A stretch of DNA of 64,000 nucleotides, taken from DATFQI01 sp963831105 (lineage in GTDB: Bacteria; Actinomycetota; Thermoleophilia; Solirubrobacterales; Solirubrobacteraceae). Both the position numbers and the translations under genes were made by a program. This document shows positions 26,570 to 34,453 of this stretch, one piece after another (the stretch's first letter is position 1; the number at the start of each line of letters is the position of its first letter). The notes beneath the pieces are model-generated. The model was not told the DNA's origin. It was given only the letters and a program-made list of their open reading frames with translations, and did not search any database. The stretch spans positions 1,178,001 to 1,242,000 of the forward strand of contig CAWHOS010000003.1 of the NCBI GenBank assembly GCA_963831105.1. The letters run 5' to 3'.

Positions 26570-27427
26570 GTGCCCGAGCTGCCCGAGATGGAGATCACCG
26601 CCCGCAGGCTCGGCGAAGCGCTCCCCGGCCTGACGATCGAGTCGGTCATGACGCCGGGGCTGAACGTGCTCAAGACGTTCGATCCGCCGCTGCACCACGC
26701 CGACGGCGGGACGTTCGCCGGCGTGCGCCGCAAGGGCAAGCTGCTGCTGCTCGACATCGAGACCGCCGCCGGCGAGCCGCTGACCTTCCTCACCCACCTG
26801 ATGAGCGCGGGGCGGATGCAGCTGCTCGACAAGCGCTCGTCGATGAAGGACCGCACCTCGCGGGTGCTGTGGCGGGTCCCCGAAGGCCGCGAGCTGCGGC
26901 TGCGGGAGTTCGGCACCAAGCAGGCGGCGTGGATCAAGCTGCTGCGCCCCGACGACGTCGAGGCCGACCAGCAGCTGCGCACGCTCGGGCCCGAGGCCTG
27001 GCCCGACCCGCCCGAGCTCGGCGCCCTGCTGAAGTCCAACCGGCCGCTGCACTCCCTGCTGCGCGACCAGCAGGTGATCGCGGGGATCGGCCGCACCTGG
27101 GTCGACGAGATCCTCAACGCCGCCAAGCTGTCGCCGTTCAAGCGCGGCGACGACCTCTCCGAGGAGGAGGCGGCGGCGCTGCGCGACGCGATGCTCTCCG
27201 AGCTGGGCCGCGTGATCGACCACTACGAGGCCGCCGTCCAGGTGCCTCTGCCCGAGAAGTTCCCCAAGCCGACGCGCGTCCACGCCCACCAGGGCGAGCC
27301 GTGCCCGCGCTGCCAGACGACGCTCGAGGCGGTCTTCTACGAGGACTACGTGATGAGCTACTGCCCGCAATGCCAGACGGAGGGCCGCGTCCTCAAGGAC
27401 CGCCGGCTCTCACGACTGCTCAAGTGA
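26570..27427 (+). CDS. Fpg/Nei-family DNA glycosylase/AP lyase
   Basis: 285-residue base-excision repair enzyme. After removal of the initiator Met, the N-terminus is PELPEME, with the catalytic Pro and Glu of the family. The H2TH segment (SLLRDQQVIAGIGRTWVDEILNAAKLSP) carries the lesion-contacting Asn, and a C-terminal four-Cys zinc finger is present (CPRC near 245 and CPQC near 265). GTG 26570 is the only start that places PELPE at the N-terminus. Fpg or actinobacterial Nei identity cannot be settled by eye; LMSAGRM resembles Fpg/Nei loops. The Bcp gene follows after 16 bp, suggesting an oxidative-damage unit. Confidence 0.92.
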   Translation: MPELPEMEITARRLGEALPGLTIESVMTPGLNVLKTFDPPLHHADGGTFAGVRRKGKLLLLDIETAAGEPLTFLTHLMSAGRMQLLDKRSSMKDRTSRVLWRVPEGRELRLREFGTKQAAWIKLLRPDDVEADQQLRTLGPEAWPDPPELGALLKSNRPLHSLLRDQQVIAGIGRTWVDEILNAAKLSPFKRGDDLSEEEAAALRDAMLSELGRVIDHYEAAVQVPLPEKFPKPTRVHAHQGEPCPRCQTTLEAVFYEDYVMSYCPQCQTEGRVLKDRRLSRLLK

Positions 27428-27443
27428 CACCGAGGAGGACCAG

Positions 27444-27914
27444 ATGATCGAGGAAGGCGCCGAGGCCCCGGACTTCACCCTGCCCGACCAGGACGGCGAC
27501 GACGTGACCCTCTCCGACCTGCGCGGCCGCCCCGTGGTCCTCTACTTCTACCCCAAGGCCGACACGCCGGGGTGCACGACCCAGGCCTGCGGCATCCGCG
27601 ACCACTCGGCCGACTACGACGCCACCGGCGCGGTCGTGCTCGGCGTCTCGCCCGACCCGGTGGACGCGGTCAAGAAGTTCCACGGCGGCCAGTCGCTGAA
27701 CTTCACCCTGCTCGCCGACGAGGACCATTCGGTCTGCGACCTCTACGGCGTCTGGGCGGAGAAGACGAACTACGGCCGCACCTACTGGGGAGCGCAGCGC
27801 TCCACCTTCATCATCGACCCCGACGGCAAGGTCGCCAAGGTGTTCCCGAAGGTCTCGCCCAAGACGCACGACGAGGTCGTGCTCAAGGCGCTGGGGGAGC
27901 TCACCGCGGCCTGA
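27444..27914 (+). CDS. bcp: Thioredoxin-dependent thiol peroxidase (Bcp/PrxQ)
   Basis: 156-residue peroxiredoxin that reduces peroxides with electrons from thioredoxin. The peroxidatic Cys44 is in PKADTPGCTTQACG with the resolving Cys49 five residues on, the hallmark of the atypical 2-Cys Bcp/PrxQ type. Further signatures are VVLYFYP before the site and GRTYWGAQRSTFIIDPDGKV near the end. Shine-Dalgarno GAGGAGG precedes ATG 27444. It is downstream of the DNA glycosylase gene. Confidence 0.95.
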   Translation: MIEEGAEAPDFTLPDQDGDDVTLSDLRGRPVVLYFYPKADTPGCTTQACGIRDHSADYDATGAVVLGVSPDPVDAVKKFHGGQSLNFTLLADEDHSVCDLYGVWAEKTNYGRTYWGAQRSTFIIDPDGKVAKVFPKVSPKTHDEVVLKALGELTAA

Positions 27915-27916
27915 GC

Positions 27917-28180
27917 TCAGCGCGGCGGGGTGGGGTGGCGCGGCTCGTAGAGGCCGAGCTCGCCGATCCCCGGGACATCGAGATAGCCGACCCGGCCGAA
28001 GCCCTCGTCGGTGACCGGCCGAACGAGCTCGACACCCTTCCCGCGCAGCTCGGCGACGGAGATCAGCCAGCCGCCGCCGGCATCGACGGAGTCGAGCTCG
28101 AGCACGTCGCGGAAGAAGGCGCGCGTGGCCTCCGCGTCGCGCGAGAAGACGGTGACGTGGACCGCGCCGATGGGGCTCAC
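27917..28180 (-). CDS. Short VOC-superfamily (glyoxalase-like) protein
   Basis: 87-residue VOC protein, only about two thirds of the usual 115-125. It begins with HVTVFSRDAEATRAFFRDVLEL, jumps from GGGWLI to VAELRGKGVELVRPVTDEGFG, and ends VPGIGELGLYEPRHPTP. In relatives, 30-40 residues containing the second beta-alpha unit and a metal ligand lie at that jump. This looks like an in-frame internal deletion rather than a frameshift, so function is doubtful. It is convergent with bcp (2-bp gap). Confidence 0.7.
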   Translation of the reverse strand: MSPIGAVHVTVFSRDAEATRAFFRDVLELDSVDAGGGWLISVAELRGKGVELVRPVTDEGFGRVGYLDVPGIGELGLYEPRHPTPPR

Positions 28181-28200
28181 GGCTGCTAACCCTATGAGAG

Positions 28201-28803
28201 GTGACGGGCTGGGCGGAAGACCTCCTGCTGGGCGGCGGCTATCTGCTGCTCGCCCTGCTGATCCTGCTCGAGAACCTGTTCCCGCCGATCCCCTCGGAGC
28301 TGCTGCTGCCGCTCGCGGGCTCGCGCGTGGCCTCCGGTGACTTCGACTACCTCGGCGCCGTCGCGGCCGCGACGATCGGCTCCGTCGCCGGCGCGCTGAT
28401 CCTGTACTCGGTCGGGCGCTTCGGCGGGCGCCCGCTGCTGCTGCGCCACGGGCGGATCCTGCGGCTGGACGAGCGGCGGCTGGACCGCGCCGACGACTGG
28501 TTCGACGCGCATGGCCCCAAGCTCGTGCTGCTCGGCCGCATGGTCCCCGGCGTGCGCAGCGTCGTGTCCGTGCCCGCCGGGCTGAGCGAGATGCCGGTCG
28601 GGCGCTTCGTGGCGCTGACGGCGATCGGCAGTGCGGTCTGGAACTGCGTGCTGATCGGCGCCGGGTGGGCGCTCGGCAGCCGCTGGCGCGAGGCCACCGA
28701 GCTGGTCGAGCGCGCCGACGTCTGGGTCTACGTCGCAGTCGCGGCGGCCCTCGCGGCCGCCTACGGGGCGCACCGGATCCGGCGCGCCCGCTCGGACCCC
28801 TGA
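28201..28803 (+). CDS. DedA-family membrane protein
   Basis: 200-residue inner-membrane DedA protein. ENLFPPIPSELLLPLAG (residues 24-40) and LGRMVPGVRSVVSVPAGLSEMP are the family signatures, the latter containing the functionally important Arg residues. Four to five transmembrane helices are visible, with a basic cytosolic end. In other bacteria DedA proteins flip polyprenyl phosphate or phosphatidylethanolamine and support envelope homeostasis. GTG start at 28201, divergent from the VOC gene with 20 bp between. Confidence 0.92.
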   Translation: MTGWAEDLLLGGGYLLLALLILLENLFPPIPSELLLPLAGSRVASGDFDYLGAVAAATIGSVAGALILYSVGRFGGRPLLLRHGRILRLDERRLDRADDWFDAHGPKLVLLGRMVPGVRSVVSVPAGLSEMPVGRFVALTAIGSAVWNCVLIGAGWALGSRWREATELVERADVWVYVAVAAALAAAYGAHRIRRARSDP

Positions 28804-28804
28804 G

Positions 28805-29188
28805 CTACCAGAAGTCCTGGATCATCTCGGCGTCGCCCTGCTCGCCGGCGCCGAACGCGAGCACGTCCACCCCGTGCGGGCCCGACTTGAACGAGCGCTC
28901 CACGTCGGCCGGGATGCGGACCGCGTCCCACTCGCCCAGCTCGGCGGTCTCGCCGTCGCCGAACACGACGACGGCGCTGCCGCGCAGCACGAGGTAGACC
29001 TCCTCCTGGTCGCGGTGGCGGTGCCCCCAGGGGACCTTGAAGTCCGGGCCCGCCTTGAACAGCGTGACCCCGGACTTCTCCAGCCCGAGCGCCGAACGGG
29101 CGAAGCGCGCCTCCAGCCCGGGCGGCATCCCGAACTTCTTCGCCGCGTCCTCGACCTCGAGCAGGTTGACGATCGTGTGGTCGGCCAT
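28805..29188 (-). CDS. Cupin-domain protein
   Basis: 127-residue single-domain cupin. The metal motif is PWGHRHRDQEEVYLVLRGSAVV (motif 1 with two His and Glu). The second motif is shortened around VERSFKSGPHGVDVLAFG. The N-terminus (MADHTIVNLLEVEDAAKKFG, MPPGLEARFARSALGLEKSG) resembles uncharacterised actinobacterial cupins. Enzyme or sensor role unknown. It is convergent with the DedA gene (1-bp gap). Confidence 0.85.
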   Translation of the reverse strand: MADHTIVNLLEVEDAAKKFGMPPGLEARFARSALGLEKSGVTLFKAGPDFKVPWGHRHRDQEEVYLVLRGSAVVVFGDGETAELGEWDAVRIPADVERSFKSGPHGVDVLAFGAGEQGDAEMIQDFW

Positions 29189-29249
29189 CGGCGGATTGTC
29201 CCGGAACGACGGGCCGGCCGCGATGCCGCGGCCGGCCCGGCTCCAGGTC

Positions 29250-30698
29250 TCACCAGCTCGTCGGCTTGGAGGGCGTGAACAGCCACGCCTGGAAGAACGC
29301 GTCCAGGTCCTGGCCGCTCTCGCTCTCGGCCAGCGCCATGAAGTCCTCCGTCGTGACGTTGCCGTTGCGGTTGTCGGCGTACCACTTGCGCATCATCGGG
29401 AAGAAGACGGCGTCGCCGATCTTCACGCGCAGCGCCTGCAGCGTCATCCCGCCGCGGGTGTAGGCCGTGCTCGCGAACAGGTCCTCCGGGCCCGGGATCC
29501 CGCGCGGCGCGATCGTCCAGATCGAGCTCGTCGCCGGCGTGGCGTACGCGGTGTTGAACGCCGACTGCGCGCTCGCGCCGCCCGTGCGCTCGGTGTACAT
29601 CCACTCCGAGAAGCGGGCGAAGCCCTCCGCGAGCCAGATGTCCGGCCACACCGAAAGCGTCACGCTGTCGCCGAACCACTGGTGCGCGAGCTCGTGCACG
29701 ACCGTGCCCTGGCCCGGCACGCCGTCGTACATCGGCTTGGTCTGCGACTCGAGCGCGTAGCCGACGTGGCCGCGGTCGATCACCGCTCCGGCGCTCGTGA
29801 ACGGGTACGGCCCCCACAGCTCGCTGAGGACGGAGATGATCTGCGGCTGGGCGGCGAAGCGCTGCGCCGCGGTCGCCTTCTGGGCGTCGCTGAAGCCGTC
29901 GGTGGCGCTCGTGGTGCCCTTGGAGTCGATCGCGTTGTAGATCGGCAGGCCGTTCGGGCCCGTGTCGACCGTGAGGACGAAGTCGCCGTTGGTGGCGGTC
30001 GTCAGGTAGCTCGCCATCGGCGAGTCCTCGCGCCAGCGCCAGGTCGTCTTGCCGCCGTCCGTGACCGACGACAGCAGCCGGCCGTTGCCGATCGCCACGT
30101 TGCCCGCGGGCACGGTGATCGCGAAGTCGTAGGTCGCCTTGTCGTTCGGGTCGTCGTTGGCCGGGAACCAGCCCGGCGCGCCCTGCGGCTCGTTGACCAC
30201 GAACGCGCCGTCCGGGTTCTTGACCCAGCCCTCGAAGCTGTCGTCGGGGTCGACGACCGTCGCGGGGACGCCGCTGTAGTCGACCACGACCGTGTACGTG
30301 CGGCCGCTGTGCAGCTTCGGCCGCGGCGTGACCACGAGCTCCTGCACGCCCTCGGTGGCCCAGGCCGCCGGGTGCTTGCCGACCGCGACGCGCGAGACCG
30401 TGAGGCCCTCCTCGTCCTCGGGCTGCTTGGTCCGCAGGTCGAGGTTGAACTGGTCGAGGTCCTGCGTCGGGATCAGCGTGATCCGCGTCTTGCCGGTGAG
30501 GACCTCCGTGGCCGGGTCGTAGTCGAGGTCGAGCGAGTAGTGCTGGACGTCATAGCCACCGTTGCCCATGCCGAACTGGGCGAAGAACGGGTCGCCCGTG
30601 TCCGGCGCGCCGGCGGTCCAGTCGGCGGCGCCGGCCGGCGCCGCCAGTACGAGCGCCGCGGCCATGCCGGCGGCGGCGCAAGAGATCGATCGCTTCAA
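29250..30698 (-). CDS. Secreted M1-family metallopeptidase
   Basis: 482-residue exported zinc peptidase. It has a signal peptide (MKRSISCAAAGMAAALVLAAPAGA), an N-terminal beta-sandwich (VQHYSLDLDYDPATEVLTG), then the thermolysin-like domain with HELAHQ (335-340) and third ligand Glu358 in WLAEGFA. The substrate-binding GAMEN motif of classical M1 enzymes is replaced by YALESQ (314-319). The chain ends soon after the catalytic domain, without the ERAP-like C-terminal helical domain, as in the shorter actinobacterial M1 group. It probably trims extracellular peptides. Confidence 0.92.
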   Translation of the reverse strand: MKRSISCAAAGMAAALVLAAPAGAADWTAGAPDTGDPFFAQFGMGNGGYDVQHYSLDLDYDPATEVLTGKTRITLIPTQDLDQFNLDLRTKQPEDEEGLTVSRVAVGKHPAAWATEGVQELVVTPRPKLHSGRTYTVVVDYSGVPATVVDPDDSFEGWVKNPDGAFVVNEPQGAPGWFPANDDPNDKATYDFAITVPAGNVAIGNGRLLSSVTDGGKTTWRWREDSPMASYLTTATNGDFVLTVDTGPNGLPIYNAIDSKGTTSATDGFSDAQKATAAQRFAAQPQIISVLSELWGPYPFTSAGAVIDRGHVGYALESQTKPMYDGVPGQGTVVHELAHQWFGDSVTLSVWPDIWLAEGFARFSEWMYTERTGGASAQSAFNTAYATPATSSIWTIAPRGIPGPEDLFASTAYTRGGMTLQALRVKIGDAVFFPMMRKWYADNRNGNVTTEDFMALAESESGQDLDAFFQAWLFTPSKPTSW

Positions 30699-30779
30699 GG
30701 AGCCCTCCCCAGGGTCTCGGATCGACAGACGCTATCGGCGCGCCGGGGGCGCTGTAAAGGTACGCGCGTGTGACCTCGA

Positions 30780-31244
30780 CTATCGGGGCGGGCGAACGCG
30801 GCGGCCGCGCACGGCCACCTCCGCCCCGAGCTCGGCGGAGATCTCGGCCAGCAGCTTCCGCGCGGCCTCGGCGCGCCGCGGCCCGAGCTTGCCCGCGAGC
30901 TCGGCCTCGAGCGCGCCGCGGTGGCGGCGGCCCGCCTCGATCGCGGCGCGCCCGCGCCCGGTCAGCGAGACGTTGCGAACGCGCGCATCCTCCGCGCCGG
31001 CCACGCGCTCGACGTAGCCGCGCCGCTCGAGGTCGGCGACCGCCTTCGAGGCCGCCTGCTGGCTGACGGCCATCCGCTCGGCGAGCTCGCCGATCGGCAG
31101 CGGGCCCGGCACCAGGTGCTGGAACACGAAGCCGTCGGCGAAGCGCAGGTCGCCCATGCCGTCGGCGGCGATCCGGCGCTGCACCTCGTCGGCCATCGCC
31201 CAGCCGGCGAACAGCGAGGCGAGTGGGAGGTCGATGTCGCTCAC
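30780..31244 (-). CDS. MarR-family transcription regulator
   Basis: 154-residue MarR-type repressor with GTG start. The winged helix-turn-helix is LPIGELAERMAVSQQAASKAVADLERRGYVERV (residues 49-81), followed by the wing AGAEDARVRNVSLTGRG and a long C-terminal dimerisation helix. It is divergent from a flavin-binding protein gene. The shared 45-bp gap holds two copies of a perfect palindrome, very likely its operators, one of which covers the start codon of the neighbour. The effector is unknown. Confidence 0.92.
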   Translation of the reverse strand: MSDIDLPLASLFAGWAMADEVQRRIAADGMGDLRFADGFVFQHLVPGPLPIGELAERMAVSQQAASKAVADLERRGYVERVAGAEDARVRNVSLTGRGRAAIEAGRRHRGALEAELAGKLGPRRAEAARKLLAEISAELGAEVAVRGRRVRPPR

Positions 31245-31254
31245 GGGATCTATT

Positions 31255-31298
31255 CAACCATGGTTGTGGATCTGCTACATTACACAACCATGGTTGTG
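31255..31298. promoter_or_regulatory. Pair of MarR operators
   Basis: Two copies of a perfect palindrome: CAACCATGGTTG at 31255-31266 and CACAACCATGGTTGTG at 31283-31298. Their centres are exactly 30 bp apart, about three helical turns, so bound dimers would lie on the same DNA face. They occupy the gap between marR (start 31244, minus) and the flavin protein gene, whose ATG (31290-31292) is inside the second copy. Confidence 0.8.
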
Positions 31299-31757
31299 CA
31301 AGACGAGTTCATCACCATCGCGCACCGCATCGTGTGGTGCGGCGTCGCCACCGTCGACCGCCGCGGCCGGCCGCGGACGCGGATCCTCCACCCGATCTGG
31401 GAGCGCGCCGGCGACGGCGTGCGCGGCTGGGTCGTGACGCGCAAGTCCCCGCTCAAGACCGCTCATCTGGCGCGCACGCCGTACCTCTCGTGCACCTACT
31501 GGGACGCCACGCACGACGTCGCGATCGCCGACTGCCACGCGTCCTGGGAGGAGGACCGCGACGAGCACGCCCGCGTGTGGGCGCTCTACGCCGCCGCGCC
31601 CGAACCGCTCGGCTACGACTTCCACGCGATCTGGCCCGACGGCCCCTCGGCCGAGGGCGCCGCGCTGCTGGCGCTCGAGCCCTGGCGGCTGCACGTGGCC
31701 GACGCGATGACGGTGATGACGCCGCGGGTGTGGAAGCCGGACACCGCGTACCGTTGA
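31290..31757 (+). CDS. Pyridoxamine 5'-phosphate oxidase-family protein
   Basis: 155-residue split-barrel flavin or F420-binding protein: MVVQDEFITIAHRIVWCGVATVD, GRPRTRILHPIWERAGDGVRGWVVT, KTAHLARTPYLSCTYWD. Such proteins reduce or oxidise small molecules with FMN or F420. The ATG lies in the centre of a MarR operator palindrome, so repressor binding would block initiation directly, and the message may be leaderless or have a very short leader. Control by the divergent MarR is strongly suggested. The substrate is unknown; a xenobiotic or antibiotic response is plausible. Confidence 0.87.
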   Translation: MVVQDEFITIAHRIVWCGVATVDRRGRPRTRILHPIWERAGDGVRGWVVTRKSPLKTAHLARTPYLSCTYWDATHDVAIADCHASWEEDRDEHARVWALYAAAPEPLGYDFHAIWPDGPSAEGAALLALEPWRLHVADAMTVMTPRVWKPDTAYR

Positions 31758-31761
31758 CGGC

Positions 31762-32760
31762 GTGCCAGCGCCGCCCGCAGCTTCGATCGGCGATTCGTTC
31801 AGCGCCTTCTTCGACGCGGTCGGCGACTTCGCGAGCGGCCTGGCCGAGGTGCGCTGGGGCGCGCTGCTGATCGGCCTGGCCGCGTTCGCGACCTACCTGA
31901 CGCTGCGCGCCCGCGCCTCCTTCCACATCCTGCGCGCCGCCTACCCCGAGGAGCGGATCCGCTTCCTCAACGTCTGGGGCGCCTACATGGCGGGCTACGG
32001 CTTCAACAGCGTCGTGCCGGCCCGCGGCGGCGACGTCGTCCGGCTGTTCCTCACCAAGACCTCGGTGCCGCGCTCGAGCTACCCGGCGGTCGCCGCCGCG
32101 TTCGCGGTCGAGTTCATCTTCGACCTCACGATCGCCGTGCCCGTGCTGGCGTTCGCGTTCACCCAGGGCGTCTTCCCCAAGCCGCCGGACTTCTCCAAGC
32201 TGCCGGCGTTCGACCTCGCGTTCCTCGCCTCGCACCCGCGCTTCACGCTGTTCCTGCTGACCGTGCTGGCGATCGCGGTGCTCGTCGCCTTCGCGCTGCT
32301 GTCCGCGCGCGTGCGCGCGTTCTGGGCGCGCGTGCGCCAGGGCCTGACGATCGTCTTCGACCGCCGCCGCTACGTCCGCGAGGTCTGGCTCGTGCAGCTC
32401 GGCGGCTGGTGCTTCCGCTTCCTCGCCTTCTGGATGCTGCTCGAGGCGTTCAACGTCGGCGGCTCGGTGCGCAACGTGCTGCTCGTGCTCGGCGTCAACG
32501 CCGTCGCGGCGCTGGTGCCGTTCACCCCGGGCGGGGCCGGCGTGCAGCAGGCGCTGCTGGCGAAGGTCTTCTCGGGGACGGCGGCCGGCGCGACGGTCGC
32601 CGCCTACTCGGTCGGTCAGCAGATCGCGATCGCGGCGCTGACGTTCGGGATCGGCCTGCTGGCCGTGGTCCAGATCTTCCGCTTCCGCTCGTTCAAGGAG
32701 GTGATCGCGAGCGGCCGCGCCGCCCGCGAGCAGGAGGAGGAGACCGCGAACGTCAGCTGA
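31762..32760 (+). CDS. Flippase-like membrane protein (LPG synthase TM domain / UPF0104)
   Basis: 332-residue integral membrane protein of the lysylphosphatidylglycerol-synthase transmembrane-domain family, here without the catalytic domain. About eight helices are predicted; signatures are YGFNSVVPARGGDVVRLFL (residues 74-92) and VPFTPGGAGVQQALL (252-266). Relatives act as lipid flippases or are linked to surface glycolipid synthesis. GTG start 4 bp after the flavin gene, so it may be under the same MarR control. It overlaps the convergent 87-residue gene by 8 bp. Confidence 0.85.
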   Translation: MPAPPAASIGDSFSAFFDAVGDFASGLAEVRWGALLIGLAAFATYLTLRARASFHILRAAYPEERIRFLNVWGAYMAGYGFNSVVPARGGDVVRLFLTKTSVPRSSYPAVAAAFAVEFIFDLTIAVPVLAFAFTQGVFPKPPDFSKLPAFDLAFLASHPRFTLFLLTVLAIAVLVAFALLSARVRAFWARVRQGLTIVFDRRRYVREVWLVQLGGWCFRFLAFWMLLEAFNVGGSVRNVLLVLGVNAVAALVPFTPGGAGVQQALLAKVFSGTAAGATVAAYSVGQQIAIAALTFGIGLLAVVQIFRFRSFKEVIASGRAAREQEEETANVS

Positions 32761-33016
32761 GGCCCTGGCGCGCCTCGCGCACCAGAGTGACCGCCTCGGG
32801 GAAGACGGTCGCCATCACCTGGCGGATCTGCTGGGCCTGCTGCTCGGGCGTGCCCTGGACGTTGACCCGGTCGATCGCCGCCACCGTCATGTCGACGGCG
32901 AGCTTGATGGCGTTGTCGGCCCAAGCGAGTGACTGGGCACCCTGCATCTGCTCGGCCATCTCCTGAAGGCGCTTCTGGAGATCCGGGTCGTTGAAGAAAC
33001 CACCGAAGCCTTCCAT
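32753..33016 (-). CDS. Small soluble protein, 87 aa
   Basis: 87-residue mostly helical protein starting MEGFGGFFNDPDLQKRLQEM, continuing AEQMQGAQSLAWADNAIKLA and VNVQGTPEQQAQQIRQVMATVF. It has no Cys, signal or membrane segment. I do not recognise a family. It sits between two convergent genes for flippase-like membrane proteins, overlapping both (8 bp and about 130 bp), which may indicate a functional link to them. Confidence 0.65.
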   Translation of the reverse strand: MEGFGGFFNDPDLQKRLQEMAEQMQGAQSLAWADNAIKLAVDMTVAAIDRVNVQGTPEQQAQQIRQVMATVFPEAVTLVREARQGLS

Positions 33017-34077
33017 GCACGAGAGCGTACCGCGTGCCGATCGGCGGTCTGCGGGCCGGCGTCCTCGCGCTCCCAGCGGGCCACCGTGCGGCGCAGCGTG
33101 AGGTAGGCGACGGCGCCGGGGACGATCGGCAGCCAGAACACGAAGCCGCGGTAGCCGAGCACCGCCAGCAGCGCCAGCTCGGGCTCGACGCCGAAGGCGA
33201 TCAGCGCGCCGACCATGCCGCCGTCGACGCCGCCCACGCCGCCGGGCAGCGGGAGCAGGTTGGCGAGCATGCCGACGAAGAAGGCGACGGCGAGCACCGC
33301 GGCGGAGGGCGCGTCGCCGAAGGCCTCGAAGCACGCCCACAGCACGGCGACCTGGAAGCCCCACCACATCAGCGCGCCGAGCACGGCGGGGTTGCCGGCC
33401 CGCAGCAGCGAGCGAGCGTCGCGGACGCCGCGGGCCACGGGGCCGACGAGCCGGCGCACGCGGCCCTCGCCGGGCCGGATGACCTGCGCGGCGGCGACGA
33501 GCGCGATCACCGTGGCGCCGAGGATCGCCGGCACGACGGTGATGGCGAAGGAGCCGCCGCCGGGGAGCACGCCGAGGTAGAGGCCGAGGCCGCCGAACAG
33601 CAGCACCGCCATGTAGACGCCGTAGAGGAGGACGTGGAAGGCGACGAGCCGCGCGGCCACGTCGGCGCGCTCCATGCCGGAGCGCCGCATCGCCCACGCG
33701 GTCAGCGCGATCCCGCCGGCGCCGGCGCTCGCGAACAGGCGCGTCGCGGCGTTGGCGGCGAGGTTGATCTGCAGCCCGGCCTGCAGGCCGATGCGCCCGT
33801 GGCCGCCGCGGCCGGCGACGCCGGCGAACAGGATCACGTGGCCGGCGAAGGAGAGCACCGCGAAGAGGAACGCGAGCGCGAGCCAGCCGTGGCTGCCGTT
33901 GTGCAGGCGGTCCCACGTCGCCGACAGGTCGGCGAACGTCGGCGCGAGCAGCACGAGCGAGACCACGAGCAGCGTCGCCGTCCCCACGAGGAGCAACGCC
34001 TTGCGGGCGGACACGCCGCCGAGGGAGAGGGAGTCCTCGGCGCGCGCTTCGGCGGTTGTGGGGACGGCGACGGCCAT
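32887..34077 (-). CDS. Second flippase-like membrane protein (LPG synthase TM domain / UPF0104)
   Basis: Homologue of the protein at 31762-32760: about eight membrane helices, a LQAGLQINLAANAATRLFAS segment and the signature LLPLPGGVGGVDGGMVGAL (near residue 300). Conserved sequence ends at about LTLRRTVARWERED. Beyond that the frame continues as non-homologous RSRAWKASVVSSTTRISRSAFRR across the start of the 87-residue gene, so the true stop may have been lost or a late frameshift hides it. The first conserved helices follow MAVAVPTT at 34077. It probably handles a lipid or lipid-linked glycan. Confidence 0.8.
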   Translation of the reverse strand: MAVAVPTTAEARAEDSLSLGGVSARKALLLVGTATLLVVSLVLLAPTFADLSATWDRLHNGSHGWLALAFLFAVLSFAGHVILFAGVAGRGGHGRIGLQAGLQINLAANAATRLFASAGAGGIALTAWAMRRSGMERADVAARLVAFHVLLYGVYMAVLLFGGLGLYLGVLPGGGSFAITVVPAILGATVIALVAAAQVIRPGEGRVRRLVGPVARGVRDARSLLRAGNPAVLGALMWWGFQVAVLWACFEAFGDAPSAAVLAVAFFVGMLANLLPLPGGVGGVDGGMVGALIAFGVEPELALLAVLGYRGFVFWLPIVPGAVAYLTLRRTVARWEREDAGPQTADRHAVRSRAWKASVVSSTTRISRSAFRRWPSRCRVPSHSLGPTTPSSSPST

Positions 34078-34221
34078 GGGCTGAATACTCGTCGCCACGG
34101 TTCGACGGCACAGGCGAGGGTCCCCCCGTCTGCACCGTGCGGCTAACCCGCCATAACCCGGGCGGTCGCGCACACGGGCGGGTGGCCAGCCGCCGCGCGG
34201 GTGGCACTAGAATCGCGCCAC

Positions 34222-34440
34222 GTGGCCCACCGCACGCCGAGCCAGCTCGCCACCCGCCGCCGCGTCGAGGCCGTGATCGGGCTCGCGGCCCCGTGCCTGG
34301 ACGTGCTGCTGTTCGCCGGCGATCGCCTCGCCCGGGTGGCCGGGCGCAACGACGTGGCGCCCGAGCCGCCGCGCCTCGGCCGCCGCCCGGCGCGCACCCC
34401 GCTGGGCGGCCCGACGGGCGCCCCGGAGCGTCGCGGCTAG
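34222..34440 (+). CDS. Possible small protein, 72 aa
   Basis: GTG-started 72-residue reading frame: VAHRTPSQLATRRRVEAVIG, then LAAPCLDVLLFAGDRLARVAG and a Pro/Arg-rich tail. A short amphipathic or membrane-skimming helix is possible. A TAGAAT box at 34208-34213 could be a -10 element. The next gene starts 13 bp after the stop. It is not recognised and could be non-coding. Confidence 0.4.
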   Translation: MAHRTPSQLATRRRVEAVIGLAAPCLDVLLFAGDRLARVAGRNDVAPEPPRLGRRPARTPLGGPTGAPERRG

Positions 34441-34453
34441 CATCTCGGTCCCC

